64,000 bases of DNA from Bathynomus jamesi (taxonomy: Eukaryota; Arthropoda; Malacostraca; Isopoda; Cirolanidae): assembly GCA_023014485.1 (NCBI GenBank), contig JAJOZX010012239.1:46645-110644 (forward strand), read 5' to 3'. The first letter of the stretch is position 1, and every line of letters starts with the position of its first letter. Of the stretch, positions 48,424 through 61,757 are shown piece after piece. A program made the position numbers and the translations under genes. A model generated the notes under the pieces. That model worked only from the letters and a program-made list of their open reading frames with translations, was not told where the DNA came from and did not search any database.

Positions 48424-51400
48424 TGCAAGACAATTCGTAATTAATTATAATAACTTCTATAACAAATGGAAAATGGATACGACTAAACCATAGATATTGT
48501 AGATCGTAGGGTTGTGACACGAACAAAAATAGGAAGCTACAAGTAAAATTATTATCCAAACTCGCGTTAAGCGATTTTGGTTCTTATGTAAAAATGAATA
48601 TTGATTATTCATTGTTCATTTTTTACATTGCTCTCCCCTTTTAAAATGATATTTATACAATAATATAATAAAATTAATACAATACAATACAATTGAGAAA
48701 ATAACATCGTAACTAATTCAAGTTAGGTGACGAATTTTTCTTTACAATACAAATTTTATACAGAACGAGTTCGGGTAGTTGAGTACAATGCAGAGTAATC
48801 AAATTTTTAACATGACACTCGCTTAGAGGGTTATTATAAAATATAAAAATTCAAAGATTAAAACTTTACTTTTATACAAACAGAATAAAGGATTAATACG
48901 TTAATTTAGAGAAACAATTAAGCTAGACAAAGAATGATAGTTAAATTTTTTTTCAAAATTTGTATTTTTCTGTGGGAAAAATTATGTACATAATGAATAG
49001 AGTAAAAGGGAAAACTATAAATTTTAAAGTTCATGGATTTTTCGAGGCTTCCATGATAGTACAATTGATAACTAATTTTATTGACTATTGTAGATAAAAA
49101 ATCGAATTATGTAATGGATGATGTATAGACCTGTGGTCAAGTGTGTATTTGGGTGTATTAGGTGCAAAGTGTGTATTTTACAATTTCGAGGGACAGATTA
49201 GCTGATAGGATTGTTCAAGTAACTAAATATTCAATGATTTTAGCATAAGGTTTGTATATATATATATATATAGTGTGCATACATGCATTTTTATTGACTG
49301 TTGTAGGTACAAATCGAATTACGTAGTGGATGATGTATAGACCTGTGGTCAAGTGTGTATTTATGTTTATTGGGTACAAAGTGTGTATTTTATAATTTCG
49401 AGACACAGATTAGCTGATAGGATTGTTAAATTAACTGTATAAATGCATGAGCGAGAATTTATATAAAGTAAGCAATAATTATTATGTATTATGATGATAA
49501 TGTTTGCATACGCGTTTTAATGCAAAAGTGACTGGAGGGATGGAACGTAAATGAATTCGAATGTGTCAAAAGTAATAAAATTCACTTAGGATTATAGATT
49601 TTACATAATTAATCAGTTACACGTATAAGGTAATTAAAAAAAGACGTACTTAGAAGACCTTACGAGTAATGACAGTAACTCTCACGGTTTTAAAATTGAT
49701 TTTCGACACAATTAAATTCGACTACTAAAATTCATAACCATATACTGTAGTAGTATGTCAATTTGACTATAATTTTCGTTTGATACCTTACAAATGGTAC
49801 AATAACAATTTAAGGACAGTTACTCACGATTAATTGAACAAAATAAAAATAAAAATACAAATTAAAAATATGAATCAATTATGCATTTCAACGAGCTAAA
49901 TACAATTTTATAATATTCTAAAAAATAAAAGTAAATCGAGCCATAGATGAGTTTCGGCCAAGAATAAAAAAGTTATTGAAATGGAAGGAAGCATTTCGAA
50001 CAATCTTTTCTTTTAATAATCTCAGGTAAATTTTACATTAAAAATTATTTTTATATAATAAAAAAAATATTAAAAAGGTTTAATAATTTTTTGCATGTTA
50101 AGTAGAAAAATTATACTCTCGTTAAATGTTGATAGAATTTTGAATTATTTGATATTTTAGTCTGAAAACTTGTTTGCATATGATAAATACATATGTTTTA
50201 TTGTGTAGAAGTTTTATTAAAATTAAATGACAAAAAAGAACAAAACTGAAATTTAGGGTATGTGCGATCATACGGGGGAATTGAGTGACTAAGCAGGGGG
50301 TATAAGTTTGAAATTGACAATACGTCTTTCGTGAGCACTTTGCTTTTTTTTTTTTTTTTTTTTTAAAGATTGCTTGTCACACTACTTAGAACAAAAAATT
50401 AAAAGAGTTGAAACAAAACGGAGGGACGGCATGTTCCTCATATACATTACAATAATTACCAAAATCATTACAAACAATTGTAAAAACTGTTTTGGTCACA
50501 AATAATGAATTACATAACTATATATTTATATACGTAACAATGCATGAAAAGGGAAAGACAAATCGGTGAATTTCAGTCTTACAAACAAAGAAAAGGTTAA
50601 ACCAAAGACGCAACCCGGTCAATTCAGGTTGAATTAAATTCTCTTTTACAACAAAAAAAAGGTTGAATTAAATTCTCTTAAACAACAAAAAAAGGTTGAA
50701 TTAAATTCTTAAATTACATTTTCTTAAATTAAATTCCCTTAAATTACAAAGAAAAAGTTGAATTCAATTGACTGCATTGAAATGAATGGGTATTTGAAAC
50801 TAACAGAGACTGACTTAAAACAAAACTCTCTGACTTCAAATAAAACTCTCTGACTTCAAATAAAACTCTCTGACTTCAAATAAAACTCTCTGACTTCAAA
50901 TAAAACTCTCTGACTTCAAATAAAACTCTCTGACTTCAAATAAAACTCTCTGACTTCAAATAAAACTCTCTGACTTCAAATAAAACTCTCTGACTTCAAA
51001 TAAAACTCTCTGACTTCAAATAAAACTCTCTGACTTCAAATAAAACTGAAATCTCTGGGCGGTTGTCCCTCTTGGATGCAACCTTCTGTAACTGAAAACT
51101 GATTTGCAACTAAAACTGATTCGAAACTACTTCGAGTATCTTTGTAAATCTCTGGGGTTTGGTTGTCCCTCTTGGATGCAACCAACCGAAACTGAAAACT
51201 GATTTGAAATAACTGAAAATGGAAAATGACTGCACTTGATCTCTATTCAAGTGGAGACGATTAACCTCTGTTTTGGTTGACCCTCTTGGTGCAACCTTCT
51301 GACTTCAAAAAATGACTTCAAAATTACTTCAAGTATCTTTATAAATCTCTGGGGTTTGGTGTCCCTTTTGGTTACAACCAACTGAAACTGTCTGAAAACT

Positions 51401-53711
51401 GAAAATGGAACTTGAAACTGCTTCAAGTAACTCCATAACTCTATAAACCCCTGTAAACTCTCTGTAAACTCTCTGTAAACTCTCTCTCTCTTAATTTGCA
51501 AGTCAATTCAATTCAGTAATTGAAAAAAATTTGCAAACAAAAAATAAAAAAAATGTAAACATTTCACTCGAATGTACGGGAAGGTACATAAAATAAAATT
51601 ATTCTATACTGAATATAATAGTGCAAATAACTGTGACAATTGACTCTCTTGAAATGAACTCTCTGTACAATTAACTCTCTGTTACAATTAACTCTCTGTT
51701 ACAATTAACTCTCTGTTACAATTAACTCTCTGTTACAATAAAAACAATGTATCAGTGGTGTATGGAATGTTCACTGTTTCTTGTGAATTCTGACTTGATA
51801 CTCATTATTAACTGTTAATAATAGTGACTTTTCAAATGTTTATAAATTACTTAAAAAACAAACTGTACTTAACAAAATTTTCTATGGGGAAATCCTTGAG
51901 ACGTGTCCTGAAGACGTCTTCCTGGCTACTTCTTCTTGGATGAAAACTAGGCGTGGAGAACTTGGAGTCGTGACACACCGGTTCAAGGGTGGATGTTACG
52001 AACTAGAAGTCGTGACACGCCGGTCAACTGGTTTTATCCTGATGCAGGGTAATTTCTATCTTGGCCAAAGATTGGCCTCTTCTTAAAATAATCTTCTTCT
52101 TAAAGTAATCTTCTTCTTAAAGTAATCTTCTTCTTAAAGTAATCTTCTTCTTAAAGTAATCTTCTTCTTAAAGTAATCTTCTTCTTAAAGTAATCTTGTT
52201 ATCCTGTTATCCTGGTAAAGGGTCTGGAAGACTGGAAGAATCCTGGAGTCGTGAAGATCCTTGTTAAAGGGTCGCCAGTTGTTAGACCCCATATCTTCTT
52301 CTTCTTCTTCTTATCCTGGCTATGGGTCTGGGGTGTCTCGTATAGACGAGGCGTTCTTGTTAAGGGGCAAGGGGCCTCTGCCCCCTCCCCGCAGCGAGGC
52401 TGCAGTCCAAAGAAGAGTCTCGTAATGAAGTTCTCTGATGAAGTCTAATGAAGAAGAAGAAGTGCAATGACGAAGTGCTGTAATTTTACAAGTACATGTA
52501 TAATATAACTTAAATGTTTGGGGGAAGACCGTCGAAGGTTAAGTTTCCCCCCTTTTTTAAACACATCAGATGTTTTGAAAGATTTTCAATAAAAATTTTA
52601 AAAAAATTAAAATAAAAACTAATTTGTATTTTTCGCCGAGTCTACATTTATGAAGGCGATATCATTTCGTAATAGGACACATAAGTACAAATTAAGTACA
52701 CGACTGAGTACGTATTAATTTTGGTTCATTACAATTACGATTACAATTATGGATTACTTCATATTCACTTGTTGTTTAATTACACTTCCATTTTAAAGTA
52801 CATTCTTACATGATAAATTAAATCATTACATTCAATTACAGTTTCATTGAAGTACATTACATTATATTAAATTAAAGTATTACAGTTAATTACAATCAAA
52901 CAGTTACAATAACTTTTTTGTTTTTTACAGTGTTATATTAATAGACAATTAAGATGTTAAATATAATACAAAGTACATGGCACTTACGAGATAATTTATT
53001 TACGAAATAATATGTTATAATGTTATAAATTTGAAATCAGAGCGAACGGAGGTATTTTATCTTTGAGGCGCTCGAATCTGCCAGTCAGCGGAATTCGATT
53101 TACTTACCAAGCATCTATGAATATCTTACGAGGGTTGAACGCACTTGAAAGTAAAAAATAATACGAGAACGTATTTTTTCGTTTTCGAACGAAGGCCTAA
53201 AGTTTCGTGCTTCACAAATTGACACGAGTAAACATAGACTGATAAGTTGATAGGGCATAAGTAGACAATAGGTAGATGAATGAATAAGTAATAAAATTAA
53301 TAAAGGATAGCGGTCAAGAAAGAACATGAATGTAAGAATGAGTATGGTTGAATAATGAGTATGGTTGAATAATAATGTTTATACTACATAAAACCACAAC
53401 ATTATTACTAAAGAATTTACCATACATTGAATACGGAAGATGTCCAAATACTAAGAACGTGATTCAGTGTACAAAGTATGGGAAACGTAAAGAGAATAAA
53501 GTTATTTTATGGCGTCATAGTGTATAAGTCATTATTTAGAAAAGATGAATTAGAGAAATACAGTAATGAATAAAGAAGTATAAATCATTATTAGGAAGAT
53601 TTACAAGAACGAATTAGAGACAGAGTGGGTAGTAATGACTAAGAAGTACAACTACGGGTTCCAATCCTGTTACATGCAATGTGTATGCATAATCTAGGGT
53701 CGAGGGTGAGA
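48424..53711. repeat. Macrosatellite unit 10, shortest copy
   Basis: Complete unit. (TA)n at 49255-49272, 20-bp minisatellite at 50812-51047 with only 20-bp monomers, five-monomer 17-bp minisatellite at 51663-51739, second 17-bp minisatellite at 52078-52198, GC-rich element at 52294-52462. It shares with unit 11 alone a set of substitutions: gacttaaaac at the start of the minisatellite, aaagattggcctc (52,067), agaccgtcgaagg (near 52,526), aataggacac (52,671), gatagggcataag (53,251) and aatgagtatgg (53,353). Confidence 0.95.
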
Positions 53712-56700
53712 TGCAAGACAATTCGTAATTAATTATAATAACTTCTATAACAAATGGAAAATGGATACGACTAAACCATAGATATTGTAGATCGTAGGGT
53801 TGTGACACGAACAAAAATAGGAAGCTACAAGTAAAATTATTATCCAAACTCGCGTTAAGCGATTTTGGTTCTTATGTAAAAATGAATATTGATTATTCAT
53901 TGTTCATTTTTTACATTGCTCTCCCCTTTTAAAATGATATTTATACAATAATATAATAAAATTAATACAATACAATACAATTGAGAAAATAACATCGTAA
54001 CTAATTCAAGTTAGGTGACGAATTTTTCTTTACAATACAAATTTTATACAGAACGAGTTCGGGTAGTTGAGTACAATGCAGAGTAATCAAATTTTTAACA
54101 TGACACTCGCTTAGAGGGTTATTATAAAATATAAAAATTCAAAGATTAAAACTTTACTTTTATACAAACAGAATAAAGGATTAATACGTTAATTTAGAGA
54201 AACAATTAAGCTAGACAAAGAATGATAGTTAAATTTTTTTTCAAAATTTGTATTTTTCTGTGGGAAAAATTATGTACATAATGAATAGAGTAAAAGGGAA
54301 AACTATAAATTTTAAAGTTCATGGATTTTTCGAGGCTTCCATGATAGTACAATTGATAACTAATTTTATTGACTATTGTAGATAAAAAATCGAATTATGT
54401 AATGGATGATGTATAGACCTGTGGTCAAGTGTGTATTTGGGTGTATTAGGTGCAAAGTGTGTATTTTACAATTTCGAGGGACAGATTAGCTGATAGGATT
54501 GTTCAAGTAACTAAATATTCAATGATTTTAGCATAAGGTTTGTATATATATATATATAGTGTGCATACATGCATTTTTATTGACTGTTGTAGGTACAAAT
54601 CGAATTACGTAGTGGATGATGTATAGACCTGTGGTCAAGTGTGTATTTATGTTTATTGGGTACAAAGTGTGTATTTTATAATTTCGAGACACAGATTAGC
54701 TGATAGGATTGTTAAATTAACTGTATAAATGCATGAGCGAGAATTTATATAAAGTAAGCAATAATTATTATGTATTATGATGATAATGTTTGCATACGCG
54801 TTTTAATGCAAAAGTGACTGGAGGGATGGAACGTAAATGAATTCGAATGTGTCAAAAGTAATAAAATTCACTTAGGATTATAGATTTTACATAATTAATC
54901 AGTTACACGTATAAGGTAATTAAAAAAAGACGTACTTAGAAGACCTTACGAGTAATGACAGTAACTCTCACGGTTTTAAAATTGATTTTCGACACAATTA
55001 AATTCGACTACTAAAATTCATAACCATATACTGTAGTAGTATGTCAATTTGACTATAATTTTCGTTTGATACCTTACAAATGGTACAATAACAATTTAAG
55101 GACAGTTACTCACGATTAATTGAACAAAATAAAAATAAAAATACAAATTAAAAATATGAATCAATTATGCATTTCAACGAGCTAAATACAATTTTATAAT
55201 ATTCTAAAAAATAAAAGTAAATCGAGCCATAGATGAGTTTCGGCCAAGAATAAAAAAGTTATTGAAATGGAAGGAAGCATTTCGAACAATCTTTTCTTTT
55301 AATAATCTCAGGTAAATTTTACATTAAAAATTATTTTTATATAAAAAAAAATATTAAAAAGGTTTAATAATTTTTTGCATGTTAAGTAGAAAAATTATAC
55401 TCTCGTTAAATGTTGATAGAATTTTGAATTATTTGATATTTTAGTCTGAAAACTTGTTTGCATATGATAAATACATATGTTTTATTGTGTAGAAGTTTTA
55501 TTAAAATTAAATGACAAAAAAGAACAAAACTGAAATTTAGGGTATGTGCGATCATACGGGGGAATTGAGTGACTAAGCAGGGGGTATAAGTTTGAAATTG
55601 ACAATACGTCTTTCGTGAGCACTTTGCTTTTTTTTTTTTTTTTTTTTTAAAGATTGCTTGTCACACTACTTAGAACAAAAAATTAAAAGAGTTGAAACAA
55701 AACGGAGGGACGGCATGTTCCTCATATACATTACAATAATTACCAAAATCATTACAAACAATTGTAAAAACTGTTTTGGTCACAAATAATGAATTACATA
55801 ACTATATATTATATACGTAACAATGCATGAAAAGGGAAAGACAAATCGGTGAATTTCAGTCTTACAAACAAAGAAAAGGTTAAACCAAAGACGCAACCCG
55901 GTCAATTCAGGTTGAATTAAATTCTCTTTTACAACAAAAAAAAGGTTGAATTAAATTCTCTTAAACAACAAAAAAAGGTTGAATTAAATTCTTAAATTAC
56001 ATTTTCTTAAATTAAATTCTCTTAAATTACAAAGAAAAAGTTGAATTCAATTGACTGCATTGAAATGAATGGGTATTTGAAACTAACAGAGACTGACTTA
56101 AAACAAAACTCTCTGACTTCAAATAAAACTCTCTGACTTCAAATAAAACTCTCTGACTTCAAATAAAACTCTCTGACTTCAAATAAAACTCTCTGACTTC
56201 AAATAAAACTCTCTGACTTCAAATAAAACTCTCTGACTTCAAATAAAACTCTCTGACTTCAAATAAAACTCTCTGACTTCAAATAAAACTCTCTGACTTC
56301 AAATAAAACTCTCTGACTTCAAATAAAACTCTCTGACTTCAAATAAAACTCTCTGACTTCAAATAAAACTCTCTGACTTCAAATAAAACTCCTCTGACTT
56401 CAAATAAAACTATCTGACTTCAAATAAAACTCTCTGACTTCAAATAAAACTCTCTGACTTCAAATAAAACTCTCTGACTTCAAATAAAACTCCTCTGACT
56501 TCAAATAAAACTCTGACTTCAAACTCTCTGACTTCAAATAAAACTCTCTGACTTCAAATAAAACTGAAATCTCTGGGGCGGTTGTCCCTCTTGGATGCAA
56601 CCTTCTGTAACTGAAAACTGATTTGCAACTAAAACTGATTCGAAACTACTTCGAGTATCTTTGTAAATCTCTGGGGTTTGGTTGTCCCTCTTGGATGCAA

Positions 56701-59219
56701 CCAACCGAAACTGAAAACTGATTTGAAATTAACTGAAAATGGAAAATGACTGCACTTGATCTCTATTCAAGTGGAGACGATTAACCTCTGTTTTGGTTGA
56801 CCCTCTTGGTGCAACCTTCTGACTTCAAAAAATGACTTCAAAATTACTTCAAGTATCTTTATAAATCTCTGGGGTTTGGTTGTCCCTTTTGGTTACAACC
56901 AACTGAAACTGTCTGAAAACTGAAAATGGAACTTGAAACTGCTTCAAGTAACTCCATAACTCTATAAACCCCTGTAAACTCTCTGTAAACTCTCTGTAAA
57001 CTCTCTCTCTCTCTCTTAATTTGCAAGTCAATTCAATTCAGTAATTGAAAAAAATTTGCAAACAAAAAATAAAAAAAATGTAAACATTTCACTCGAATGT
57101 ACGGGAAGGTACATAAAATAAAATTATTCTATACTGAATATAATAGTGCAAATAACTGTGACAATTGACTCTCTTGAAATGAACTCTCTGTTACAATTAA
57201 CTCTCTGTTACAATTAACTCTCTGTTACAATTAACTCTCTGTTACAATAAAAACAAATGTATCAGTGGTGTATGGAATGTTCACTGTTTCTTGTGAATTC
57301 TGACTTGATACTCATTATTAACTGTTAATAATAGTGACTTTTCAAATGTTTATAAATTACTTAAAAAAACAAACTGTACTTAACAAAATTTTCTATGGGG
57401 AAATCCTTGAGACGTGTCCTGAAGACGTCTTCCTGGCTACTTCTTCTTGGATGAAAACTAGGCGTGGAGAACTTGGAGTCGTGACACACCGGTTCAAGGG
57501 TGGATGTTACGAACTAGAAGTCGTGACACGCCGGTCAACTGGTTTTATCCTGATGCAGGGTAATTTCTATCTTGGCCAAAGATTGGCCTCTTCTTAAAAT
57601 AATCTTCTTCTTAAAGTAATCTTCTTCTTAAAGTAATCTTCTTCTTAAAGTAATCTTCTTCTTAAAGTAATCTTCTTCTTAAAGTAATCTTCTTCTTAAA
57701 GTAATCTTGTTATCCTGTTATCCTGGTAAAGGGTCTGGAAGACTGGAAGAACCTGGAGTCGTGAAGATCCTGGTTAAAGGGTCGCCAGTTGTTAGACCCC
57801 ATATCTTCTTCTTCTTCTTCTTATCCTGGCTATGGGTCTGGGGTGTCTCGTATAGACGAGGCGTTCTTGTTAAGGGGCAAGGGGCCTCTGCCCCCTCCCC
57901 GCAGCGAGGCTGCAGTCCAAAGAAGAGTCTCGTAATGAAGTTCTCTGATGAAGTCTAATGAAGAAGAAGTGCAATGACGAAGTGCTGTAATTTTACAAGT
58001 ACATGTATAATATAACTTAAATGTTTGGGGGAAGACCGTCGAAGGTTAAGTTTCCCCCCTTTTTTAAACACATCAGATGTTTTGAAAGATTTTCAATAAA
58101 AATTTTAAAAAAATTAAAATAAAAACTAATTTGTATTTTTCGCCGAGTCTACATTTATGAAGGCGATATCATTTCGTAATAGGACACATAAGTACAAATT
58201 AAGTACACGACTGAGTACGTATTAATTTTGGTTCATTACAATTACGATTACAATTATGGATTACTTCATATTCACTTGTTGTTTAATTACACTTCCATTT
58301 TAAAGTACATTCTTACATGATAAATTAAATCATTACATTCAATTACAGTTTCATTGAAGTACATTACATTATATTAAATTAAAGTATTACAGTTAATTAC
58401 AATCAAACAGTTACAATAACTTTTTGTTTTTTACAGTGCTTCATATTAATAGACAATTAAGATGTTAAATATAATACAAAGTACATGGCACTTACGAGAT
58501 AATTTATTTACGAAATAATATGTTATAATGTTATAAATTTGAAATCAGAGCGAACGGAGGTATTTTATCTTTGAGGCGCTCGAATCTGCCAGTCAGCGGA
58601 ATTCGATTTACTTACCAAGCATCTATGAATATCTTACGAGGGTTGAACGCACTTGAAAGTAAAAAATAATACGAGAACGTATTTTTTCGTTTTCGAACGA
58701 AGGCCTAAAGTTTCGTGCTTCACAAATTGACACGAGTAAACATAGACTGATAAGTTGATAGGGCATAAGTAGACAATAGGTAGATGAATGAATAAGTAAT
58801 AAAATTAATAAAGGATAGCGGTCAAGAAAGAACATGAATGTAAGAATGAGTATGGTTGAATAATGAGTATGGTTGAATAATAATGTTTATACTACATAAC
58901 ACCACAACATTATTACTAAAGAATTTACCATACATTGAATACGGAAGATGTCCAAATACTAAGAACGTGATTCAGTGTACAAAGTATGGGAAACGTAAAG
59001 AGAATAAAGTTATTTTATGACGTCATAGTGTATAAGTCATTATTTAGAAAAGATGAATTAGAGAAATACAGTAATGAATAAAGAAGTATAAATCATTATT
59101 AGGAAGATTTACAAGAACGAATTAGAGACAGAGTGGGTAGTAATGACTAAGAAGTACAACTACGGGTTCCAATCCTGTTACATGCAATGTGTATGCATAA
59201 TCTAGGGTCGAGGGTGAGA
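53712..59219. repeat. Macrosatellite unit 11, longest copy
   Basis: Complete unit next to the divergent edge copy. (TA)n at 54543-54558; 20-bp minisatellite expanded to 471 bp (56095-56565); four-monomer 17-bp minisatellite at 57190-57247; second 17-bp minisatellite at 57591-57709; GC-rich element at 57804-57969 with a shortened GAA tract. It carries the unit 10 substitutions, so the two are sister copies. It also has gactgagtacg near 58,210, a substitution also seen in unit 10 and the divergent unit 12 but not in units 1-9. Confidence 0.95.
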
Positions 59220-59703
59220 TGCAAGACAATTCGTAATTAATTATAATAACTTCTATAACAAATGGAAAATGGATACGACTAAACCATAGATATGGTAGAT
59301 CGTAGGGTTGTGACACGAACAAAAATAGGAAGCTACAAGTAAAATTATTATCCAAACTCGCGTTAAGCGATTTTGGTTCTTATGTAAAAATGAATATTGA
59401 TTATTCATTGTTCATTTTTTACATTGCTCTCCCCTTTTAAAATGATATTTATACAATAATATAATAAAATTAATACAATACAATACAATTGAGAAAATAA
59501 CATCGTAACTAATTCAAGTTAGGTGACGAATTTTTCTTTACAATACAAATTTTATACAGAACGAGTTCGGGTAGTTGAGTACAATGCAGAGTAATCAAAT
59601 TTTTAACATGACACTCGCTTAGAGGGCTATTATAAAATATAAAAATTCAAAGATTAAAACTTTACTTTTATACAAACAGAATAAAGGATTAATACGTTAA
59701 TTT

Positions 59704-60341
59704 AGACAAACATTTAAGTTAGACAAACAATGATATGGTTAAAAAATTTTACCAAATTTTATTTTTTTCTGTGGGGAAAATTACATTCATAATGAATAGG
59801 TAAAAGGGAAAAATATAAATTTTAAAGTTCATGGATTTTCAAGGTTACCATGATAGTACAATTCGTAACTAATTTTATTGACTATTGTAGGTAAAAAATC
59901 GAATTATGTAATGGATGATGTATAGACCTGTTGTCAAGTGTGTATTTGGGTGTATTAGGTGCAAAGTGTGTATCTTACAATTTCGAAGGACAGATTAGAT
60001 TAGCTGAGAGGATTTTTAAATTAACCGAATAAATGCCTGAGCTAAAATTTATATGTAGTAAGCAAAAATGCTTAGGACTATATAAATAGCAGAGTTAGCA
60101 CTTACACGCTATGAAATAGTTTGTGATATCCAATGATTTTAGAATAAGGTTTGTGTATATATAGTATATATAGTGTGCATACATGCGTGTGTATGTGTAG
60201 GGATTTGGAAGGTTTTTGAATGAACAAAGTTTAAAAATAATGTATAATAATTTAAGATGGGTTTAGGGTTATAAAATCTTTTAAGTTTAAGTCAGTTATT
60301 ATAGTATTTAATTAAATCAGTTACACGAATTAAGGTAATAA
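59704..60341. other. Strongly divergent segment of unit 12
   Basis: Homologous to about 484-1221 of unit 1 but with many substitutions and indels. One of the two 215-bp duplicate copies is recognisable; the other is mostly replaced by sequence not seen elsewhere in the window (about 60,010-60,110 and 60,190-60,290). The TA tract is short and interrupted. Nothing coding is apparent. Confidence 0.7.
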
Positions 60342-60560
60342 AAAAAAGACGTACTTAGAAGACCTTACGAGTAATGACAGTAACTCTCACGGTTTTAAAA
60401 ATTGAATTTCGACACACAATTAAATTCGACTACTAAAATTCATAACTATATACTGTAGTAGTATGTCAATTTGACTATAATTTTCGTTTGATACCTTACA
60501 AATGGTACAATAACAATTTAAGGACAGTTACTCACGATTAATTGAACAAAATAAAAAAAC
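60342..60560. other. Conserved 200-bp block in the divergent unit
   Basis: Counterpart of 1222-1425. Differences from unit 1 are one extra A, one T to A change, an added AC and one C to T change; both dyads are intact. It is followed directly by a deletion junction: ataaaaaaacaaag leads into ggagtactacattcgggggaattg, skipping about 400 bp found in the other units. Confidence 0.7.
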
Positions 60561-60733
60561 AAAGTTTGGAGTACTACATTCGGGGGAATTGAGTGACTAA
60601 GTGGGGGATATAAGTCTGAAATTGATAATAAGTCTTTCGAGCACTTTGCTCTTTAAAAAAAAGATTGCTTGTCACACTACTTAGAACAAAAATTAAAAAA
60701 AAGTTGAAACAAAACGGAGGGACGGCATGTTCC

Positions 60734-60806
60734 CCAGCATAGTAATTTAAAAGGAGTCATTGGGACAAGGTCGATTAATTAATTATTACACAACTATTAT
60801 TATCAC
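60734..60806. other. About 73-bp segment present only in unit 12
   Basis: Standard units read catgttcctcatatacattac. Here the sequence runs catgttcc, then about 70 extra bases including aaaggagtcattgggacaag and an aattaattatt stretch, then catatacattac. It may be an insertion in unit 12 or a deletion in the ancestor of the homogenised units. No flanking target duplication or terminal inverted repeat is evident. Confidence 0.6.
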
Positions 60807-61108
60807 ATATACATTACAATGATTACCAAAATCGTTACAACCTTTGTAAAAACGGTTTTGTTACAAACAATAAATTACATGACTATATATTTATATACGT
60901 AACAATGCATGAAAAAGAAAAGACAAATCGGTCAATTTCCTTCTCACAACAAGAAAAAAGGTTAACTAAAGACGCAAACCGGTCAATTCTGGTTGAATTT
61001 AATTATCTTTTACAACACAAAAAAGGTTGAATTAAATTCTTTTGAACAACAAAAAAGTTGAATTCAATTGACTGCATTGAAAACTGACTTGGGACTCGAA
61101 ATAAAAAT

Positions 61109-61208
61109 GATTTGGAATAAATCTCTCTGACTTGGAATAAATCTCTCTGACTTGGAATAAATCTCTCTGACTTGGAATAAATCTCTCTGACTTGGAATAA
61201 ATCTCTCT
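61109..61208. repeat. 20-bp minisatellite of unit 12 (gacttggaataaatctctct)n
   Basis: Five monomers in the slot of the standard 20-bp minisatellite. The monomer has the same length and register and differs at three positions (ca to gg, and a to t) that are fixed in all five copies. The two arrays thus descend from one ancestor and were homogenised separately. Confidence 0.92.
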
Positions 61209-61465
61209 GACTTGAACTCTGTCAAGTATTCTGAACCTAACTTGAACTCTATCAAGTATTCTGAACCTAACTTGAACTCTATCAAGTATTCTGAACCTAA
61301 CTTGAACTCTATCAAGTATTCTGAACCTAACTTGAACTCTATCAAGTATTCTGAACCTAACTTGAACGCTTGTCAAGTATTCTGAAACTTAAACTGTCTA
61401 ACTTGAACGCTTGTCAAGTATTCTGAAACTTAAACTGTCTTGCACTTGAACTGCTATCAAGTGAA
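61209..61465. repeat. 30-bp minisatellite built on the hairpin ACTTGA...TCAAGT
   Basis: Six monomers of 30 bp (61,209-61,388) are followed by two degenerate longer ones. Each carries arms ACTTGA and TCAAGT (or a near match) around a six-base loop, then attctgaacct. The last relative (61,443-61,463) has seven-base arms CACTTGA/TCAAGTG and stands just before the single standard hairpin (61,492-61,512). No equivalent array exists in units 1-11. Minus-strand frames through it encode only a repetitive VQVRFRILDR pattern and are not taken as genes. Confidence 0.9.
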
Positions 61466-61478
61466 GATTAACTGAAAA

Positions 61479-61630
61479 CGGAAAATGACTGCACTTGATC
61501 TCTATTCAAGTGGAGACGATTAACCTCTGTTTTGGTTGACCCTCTTGGTGCAACCTTCTGACTTCAAAAAATGACTTCAAAATTACTTCAAGTATCTTTA
61601 TAAATCTCTGGGGTTTGGTTGTCCCTTTTG
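61479..61630. other. Conserved hairpin-repeat segment in unit 12
   Basis: Nearly identical to about 2973-3130 of unit 1. It includes the CACTTGA/TCAAGTG hairpin, the third GGTTG/CAACC hairpin and the start of the fourth, and stops inside the loop (cccttttgg), where sequence jumps to aaaaatttgaaaaaatttgc. The fourth hairpin is therefore cut in half here. Confidence 0.75.
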
Positions 61631-61757
61631 GAAAAATTTGAAAAAATTTGCAAACAAAATATAAAATGTAAACAACATTTCACTCTAATGTACACGAAGG
61701 TACGATACTATTATGTTTGATACATAAAATAAAATTATTCTATACTGAATATAACTG

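Noticed and set aside
61032..61376. 114- and 93-codon minus-strand frames with VQVRFRILDR-like repeats
   Set aside because: They are translations of the 30-bp and 20-bp minisatellites, with overlapping alternatives in two frames. Nothing equivalent exists in the other units.
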